DNA of 17,384 bases. Source: Candidatus Rokuibacteriota bacterium. Its GTDB lineage: Bacteria; Methylomirabilota; Methylomirabilia; Rokubacteriales; CSP1-6. Positions 14,801-17,384 of this stretch are shown here, piece after piece; within the stretch, counting starts at the first letter, position 1, and every line of letters starts with the position of its first letter. The stretch is taken from contig JACOVB010000266.1 in the NCBI GenBank assembly GCA_016177555.1, positions 1 to 17,384 of the forward strand. The letters run 5' to 3'. The notes beneath the pieces were generated by a model. It was not told the DNA's origin. It ran no database searches and saw only the letters and a list, made by a program, of their open reading frames with translations. Position numbers and translations under genes: made by a program.

Positions 14801-15056
14801 GATCATCCTGGCTCAGATCTACCAGTGCCGCGGCGACTACCCGCGAAGCGGCCGCTACTACGAGGAGGCCCTCGCCGTGGCCGAGTCGGTGGGCGAGCCG
14901 CAGCTCCTCTGCCCCTGCTACGAGGGCCTGGCCACCCTGGCCGTCGAGCAGGGCGACGAAGCGGAGGCCGACCGGTGGCTCGAGAAGAGCCGCCACACCC
15001 AGGAGACGACGGGGTGGACGAGCGACACCTTCCTGCTCCTGCCTTTTCTCTGCTGA
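11814..15056 (+). CDS. Zinc-ribbon/class III nucleotide cyclase/AAA-type ATPase/TPR signalling protein
   Basis: A 1080-residue multidomain regulator. Residues 1-47 hold two zinc ribbons (CPEC...CEGC and CPAC...CDEC). Residues 101-290 are a class III adenylate/guanylate cyclase catalytic domain: the metal-binding aspartates are Asp111 (LFADCVGFT) and Asp155 (FTGDGVMALFG), and the substrate/transition-state region is GETVNLAARL. Next comes an AAA/STAND-like ATPase with Walker A GEAGVGKS (332-339), Walker B LFLVVHD (Asp462) and the adjoining WAD. From about residue 640 to the end are tetratricopeptide-type helices that probably bind regulatory partners. No transmembrane segment is evident. The start is a GTG without Shine-Dalgarno but with an extended -10 motif at leaderless distance. 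It is divergent from def and 12 bases upstream of the peroxiredoxin-like gene. The signal sensed is unknown, and activity (cAMP or cGMP) should be tested rather than assumed. Confidence 0.92.
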   Translation: MICPECRHENRDSAKFCEGCGGPLLARCPACGTALRPGARFCDECGQPLAAGSLAVPPGATPRAPASAAEVADELTRKIPGYTPRHLAEKILTSRSALEGERKLVTVLFADCVGFTALSTRLDPEELHAVMDGCFRHMLDAVHRYEGTVNQFTGDGVMALFGAPISHEDHAVRAVAAALAVQAAMARYAETLRLERGLDFAVRIGLNTGPVVGGRIGDDLRMDYTAQGETVNLAARLQGAAPPGGVLIGEATHRFVGGYFVSADRGALALKGIERPVRAFTVTGQRTRRARFDLALERGLTPLAGRSTELALLLDCFEKVRAGRGHVVSLVGEAGVGKSRLAYELRRRLHDAPLTYLEAHCLPHGGSLPFHAIVQFLEGNFRLEEGEPEAAQIVKVETGVRRLDPALEWTIPYLEHLLSLPAGGVEADGLDPAQRKRRLIEAVKALTLRGAQHRPLFLVVHDLQWADPSSEEYLASLVDSLAGHRVLLVCTYRTGHAPPWQDRSSHLRLALDPLSHEDTAEMVKALLSVPDLAPSMRDLVIKRSEGNPLFIEELATYLRDRDFLPPSAPASASGWEPGEVEVPETIHDLLTARIDRLAEPLKRTLQIASVLGRDFSLALLEAVAPADLDIRRHLADLVRGDLLREKDLFPEVRYSFSHVLTQQVAYQGLLVKSRADLHGRAATALERMYEDRADEVLDELAEHWARSADRPRAVESLLRAGDRAAALYAYHEAEAYFGRALEALAPEPQPGRRQAVLERLGDAAFARGGLGEARSRWGESLALVEAAADRRRAADVHRKLGAAAWAAGDREASLAHLERGLAALGEDESLELARLCQELGRIHFRLGRHDLAVDWAQRALALGERLAAPDVVSHAYNTLGVALARAGDLEGGAAQVSRSLETALAGQLGSVACRAYTNLAVMYSPLDHGRSAAFCREGLALAQKIGDLLQQPWLYCALAGGHCTVAGDYDEGVKAAEAAVELDRRLGQLNHLPIPLIILAQIYQCRGDYPRSGRYYEEALAVAESVGEPQLLCPCYEGLATLAVEQGDEAEADRWLEKSRHTQETTGWTSDTFLLLPFLC

Positions 15057-15068
15057 AGGAGGATTTGG

Positions 15069-15668
15069 ATGACCACTGCGACCCTCGGTGAACGCGCTCC
15101 GGCGCTCCGCCTGCCGTCCGGTCAGGGACACGAGATCGGGCTCGACGACTACCGCGGGCGGAGCAACGCCATCGTCTGGTTCACGAAGGGCATGGCCTGC
15201 GCCTTCTGCCGCCAGCACATGTCCCAGCTGGCCCGGGGGTACCCGCGGTTCCAGGGGCTGGGAGCCGAGATCCTGGAGATCACCCTCACAACCCCGGACC
15301 GGGCGCGCTTCTACGTGGACAAGTTCAAGATCCCCTTCCCGTACCTCTGCGACCCGGACTACCAGGCGCGCCGCGCCTGGGGCCTCGACGCCCGATCGCA
15401 CTCCATGGCCTGGTACGCGAAGACGCTCTACACGGGGCTCACGATCCCGAAGCCGCCCAGCGATTTCGGCGAGGTCAAGACGCAGCTCGGCGAGCTGCCG
15501 CGCATGATCACCGACGACGACATGGGCTTCTTCATCCTCGATCGGAGCGGCGTCTTGCGGTACGCGCTCAGTGGCTCCTACGTTGGCGACGGGGGCGTCC
15601 GGCAGATCCCCGGCAACGACGAGATCATCCGCACGCTCGAGCGCTGCGCGGAGGTGCCGGCTCCCTGA
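15069..15668 (+). CDS. Peroxiredoxin-like (AhpC/TSA, redoxin) protein
   Basis: A 199-residue thioredoxin-fold protein. It opens as a peroxiredoxin (GERAPALRLPSGQGHEIGLDDYRG), and IVWFTKGMACAFCRQHM carries a C44-x-x-C47 pair in the position where AhpC/TSA proteins have their peroxidatic cysteine. The CxxC makes it closer to the redoxin branch often annotated as peroxiredoxin-like than to a typical two-cysteine peroxiredoxin. No signal peptide is seen, so it is probably cytoplasmic. AAGGAGGA lies five bases before the ATG, and the gap to the cyclase stop is only 12 bases, so they are probably co-transcribed. A role in thiol-disulfide or peroxide metabolism is likely; the partner reductase is unknown. 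It converges with the QueG-nicotinamidase gene across a 95-base gap without a clear terminator. Confidence 0.88.
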   Translation: MTTATLGERAPALRLPSGQGHEIGLDDYRGRSNAIVWFTKGMACAFCRQHMSQLARGYPRFQGLGAEILEITLTTPDRARFYVDKFKIPFPYLCDPDYQARRAWGLDARSHSMAWYAKTLYTGLTIPKPPSDFGEVKTQLGELPRMITDDDMGFFILDRSGVLRYALSGSYVGDGGVRQIPGNDEIIRTLERCAEVPAP

Positions 15669-15763
15669 CGCTCCGGCGGTTTCCGGGACCGCGTCCCACT
15701 CGGAGCCGTGGGCGTCCCGCAGAAGGCCGTCAGCGTGGAGATGATCACGCCGGGCGCGACCCG

Positions 15764-16351
15764 TCACACGGGCTCCGGCGCGGCGAAGGTCGCGCCAGCG
15801 CGCGTCAACTCCTCGAGCGCCCGCGCCCCGTCTCCGGGCTGCACCTCCACGGCGCGTATCGCGTCCTCCAGCAGCACCACCTCGAGGCCCGCGCGGAGGG
15901 CGTCGAGCGCCGTGGCCTTGACGCAGTAGTCCGTCGCGAGCCCGCCCATGAAGAGGCGCTGGACCCCCCGCGCGGCGAGGAGGCCGGCGAAGGGGCGGCC
16001 GTCCGGGCCCTGGCCCTGGAAGCAGGAGTAGGCGTCCTGCTCGGGATCCATCCCCTTGGAGATCACCGTGGTCCGCGCCGGCAGCCTCAGGGCGGGATGG
16101 AAGTCGGCGCCGCCCGTCCCCTGCACGCAGTGCGGCGGCCAGACTCCGCCGAACTCCTTGAAGTGCCGGGTCCGCGCCGGATGCCAGTCGCGCGAGGCGA
16201 ACACCGCCGCCCCGGCCTCGGCGAAGCGCGCCGCGTGCCGGTTGAGCGGTTCCACCACCTCGTCGCCGTGGGGAACGGCCAGCGCGCCGCCGGGGCAGAA
16301 GTCCTTCTGGACGTCGACGATGACGAGGGCGTCGCGGACCGGATCGATCAT
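15764..16351 (-). CDS. pncA: Nicotinamidase/isochorismatase-family hydrolase, internal start of the fused frame
   Basis: This 195-residue part is a full PncA-like nicotinamidase, converting nicotinamide to nicotinic acid for NAD salvage. Counting from its own Met, the catalytic triad is Asp13 (IVDVQKDF), Lys99 (ISKGMD) and Cys143 (GLATDYCVKAT). The metal ligands are Asp55, His57 (SRDWHP) and His74 (PPHCVQGTGG). Its length matches stand-alone PncA. An ATG at 16351 with AAAGGAG nine bases upstream would allow independent translation even though the frame continues from queG. It is listed separately because the cell may make this protein alone, as a fusion, or both. The enzyme call is firm; the start is less so. 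Confidence 0.82.
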   Translation of the reverse strand: MIDPVRDALVIVDVQKDFCPGGALAVPHGDEVVEPLNRHAARFAEAGAAVFASRDWHPARTRHFKEFGGVWPPHCVQGTGGADFHPALRLPARTTVISKGMDPEQDAYSCFQGQGPDGRPFAGLLAARGVQRLFMGGLATDYCVKATALDALRAGLEVVLLEDAIRAVEVQPGDGARALEELTRAGATFAAPEPV

Positions 16352-17293
16352 GGGCGCGGTCTCCTTTCCGTCTCGGTGGCGGTTGCGGAGCGCGACGGCG
16401 GCGTTCCTCCTCATGCCCGCCGGGCGGGGGCGGAGCAGCGCCGTGCCGGCGAATCGCCGGCGAAAGGCCTCGTCGTCCATCGCGAGCAGCGCCTCGGCGG
16501 GGGGATAGGACGTGGTGGGAAGGAAGGCGGGCTCACGCGTGACGGGCGCCTTCCGGTTCCACGGGCAGGCGCTCTGGCAGACATCGCAGCCGAACTGCCA
16601 TGGCCCCATCCCGCTCTCGATTCCCGGCTCGATGTCGCCCCGGTGCTCGATGGTCAGATACGAGATGCACCGGCGCGCATCGAGCACGTAAGGCGCGACG
16701 AAGGCGCCGGTGGGGCAAGCGTCCAGGCAGGCGCGGCACGAGCCGCAGCGGTCGGGCAGCGGCGCGTCGTGGGCGAGCTCGGCCGTGGTGAGGAGCACGC
16801 CGATGAAGAACCAGGAGCCGAGCGACGGGTGCAGCAGCATGGTGTTCTTGCCGATCCACCCGAGTCCCGCGCGGGCCGCGAGGTCCCGCTCGAGCAGCGG
16901 CCCCGTGTCCACGTAGGCCAGGCTCAGCGCCCCGCAGGATTCCTTCAGGAGTCCTGCGAGGGCCTCGAGCCGAGGGAGCATCAGGTCGTGGTAGTCGCGC
17001 CCCCAGGCGTAGCGGGCCACCGGCGACCAGGAGGGGTCCGCCGCCGGGCCCTGGTAGTAGTTGAGCGCCACGCAGACCACGGATCGCGCGCCCCGAAGCA
17101 CACCCTGCGGATCCAGCCGCTCGGCCAGGCGCCGTTCGAGATAGGCCATGGTCCCGGCATGCCCGGCCTCGAGCCAGCGGCGGAGCTCGGGGCCGTGAGC
17201 AGGCGGGTCCGCGGGGCCGATGGCGACATGATCGAAGCCGAGGGCATGGGCCCGCGCCTTCACCGTCTCGGTGAGTGTGGCAGTGACGATCAT
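15764..17293 (-). CDS. queG: Epoxyqueuosine reductase QueG in frame with a nicotinamidase domain
   Basis: One continuous frame of 509 residues. Residues 1-314 are QueG, the cobalamin-dependent enzyme that makes queuosine from epoxyqueuosine in tRNA. It shows VDTGPLLERDLAARAGLGWIG (substrate/cobalamin region), CGSCRACLDACP and CDVCQSACPWN (two [4Fe-4S] clusters), then FAGTALLRPRPAGMRRNAAV, the usual end of the core. Residues 315-509 are a complete nicotinamidase. QueG proteins are usually separate and 300-380 residues long. A frame shift of one base near the junction would put a stop (TGA) over the nicotinamidase ATG as ATGA, so this may be an assembly indel, a real mutation or a genuine fusion. 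The ATG at 17293 has no strong ribosome-binding site. QueG function is well supported; the fusion is uncertain. Confidence 0.85.
   Translation of the reverse strand: MIVTATLTETVKARAHALGFDHVAIGPADPPAHGPELRRWLEAGHAGTMAYLERRLAERLDPQGVLRGARSVVCVALNYYQGPAADPSWSPVARYAWGRDYHDLMLPRLEALAGLLKESCGALSLAYVDTGPLLERDLAARAGLGWIGKNTMLLHPSLGSWFFIGVLLTTAELAHDAPLPDRCGSCRACLDACPTGAFVAPYVLDARRCISYLTIEHRGDIEPGIESGMGPWQFGCDVCQSACPWNRKAPVTREPAFLPTTSYPPAEALLAMDDEAFRRRFAGTALLRPRPAGMRRNAAVALRNRHRDGKETAPMIDPVRDALVIVDVQKDFCPGGALAVPHGDEVVEPLNRHAARFAEAGAAVFASRDWHPARTRHFKEFGGVWPPHCVQGTGGADFHPALRLPARTTVISKGMDPEQDAYSCFQGQGPDGRPFAGLLAARGVQRLFMGGLATDYCVKATALDALRAGLEVVLLEDAIRAVEVQPGDGARALEELTRAGATFAAPEPV
16361..16367 (-). promoter_or_regulatory. 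Internal Shine-Dalgarno before the nicotinamidase ATG
   Basis: The minus strand reads AAAGGAG at 16367-16361, nine bases before the ATG at 16351. A good ribosome-binding site inside what would otherwise be a simple fusion argues that the nicotinamidase is, or recently was, translated from its own start. Confidence 0.6.
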
Positions 17294-17362
17294 GGCTTGC
17301 GGGATTTCACGATGTGGATCAGCCTCCAGAATCGCCGGCTGAGGGTGGGTGGAGCCTGCGCG

Positions 17363-17384
17363 TCACACGTCATCGGCCTTGAAG
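17363..17384 (-). other. Possible C-terminal end of a further minus-strand gene
   Basis: At the right edge the minus strand reads six codons, FKADDV, followed by TGA at 17365-17363. This looks like the end of a gene upstream of queG, leaving about 70 bases between them. A competing frame is open from the edge to TGA at 17290 (ending LIHIVKSRKP) and would overlap the queG ATG as ATGA. Too little sequence is present to decide. Confidence 0.2.

Noticed and set aside
15669..15763. Rho-independent terminator between the convergent peroxiredoxin and nicotinamidase genes
   Set aside because: Only a five-base-pair stem (CCCAC/GTGGG) is visible, without a T-run on either strand.
13830..15767. A 645-codon minus-strand frame opposite the cyclase
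   Set aside because: It is a shadow of high-GC coding sequence; the plus-strand product has zinc-ribbon, cyclase, ATPase and TPR signatures.
1..17384. CRISPR array, tRNA, rRNA, phage or insertion-sequence genes
   Set aside because: I saw no regularly spaced repeats, cloverleaf signatures, transposase motifs or structural phage genes anywhere in the window.

Overview
This 17.4 kb window is GC-rich bacterial DNA, dense with genes. I found no phage, CRISPR, tRNA or rRNA signal. High GC, a TAXI-type TRAP transporter beside oxidoreductase and racemase genes, a very large zinc-ribbon/cyclase/ATPase/TPR protein and a REP-like palindrome together suggest an uncultivated soil or subsurface lineage such as Rokubacteria/Methylomirabilota or a deltaproteobacterium. 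That is an inference; no marker gene fixes the taxonomy.

Layout: (1) 1-873, minus strand: a YgfZ/GcvT-like folate-binding protein running off the left edge, divergent from what follows. (2) 946-2807, plus strand: a short MutY, an SDR oxidoreductase and a MutT-type NUDIX hydrolase, so two GO-repair enzymes flank a dehydrogenase. The mutT start codon lies inside a REP-like palindrome. (3) 2794-4689, minus: a fused TRAP permease. (4) 4690-6373: a compositionally different stretch holding a gene-poor segment and a tightly coupled three-gene cassette (DUF3467-like, DUF5678-like, retropepsin-like aspartic protease). It separates the permease from its likely receptor. (5) 6374-11707, minus: seven closely packed genes, transcribed in the order peptide deformylase, degenerate receiver protein, ferritin-like protein, SirB1-like protein, Asp/Glu racemase-family enzyme, FAD-dependent oxidoreductase and TAXI receptor. 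(6) 11814-15668, plus: the 1080-residue cyclase/ATPase/TPR protein, with a possible leaderless promoter, followed by a peroxiredoxin-like protein. (7) 15764-17293, minus: an epoxyqueuosine reductase (QueG) in continuous frame with a complete nicotinamidase.

How the genes may work together: TAXI receptor, TRAP permease, FAD oxidoreductase and racemase-family enzyme look like an uptake and oxidation module for a small acid or amino acid. MutY and MutT belong to the oxidised-guanine (GO) defence. The ferritin-like and peroxiredoxin-like proteins may add redox protection.

The most promising undescribed material is the three-gene retropepsin cassette at 5013-6240. Next come the queG-nicotinamidase fusion (real, or an indel that erased an ATGA overlap) and the palindrome that supplies the mutT start.
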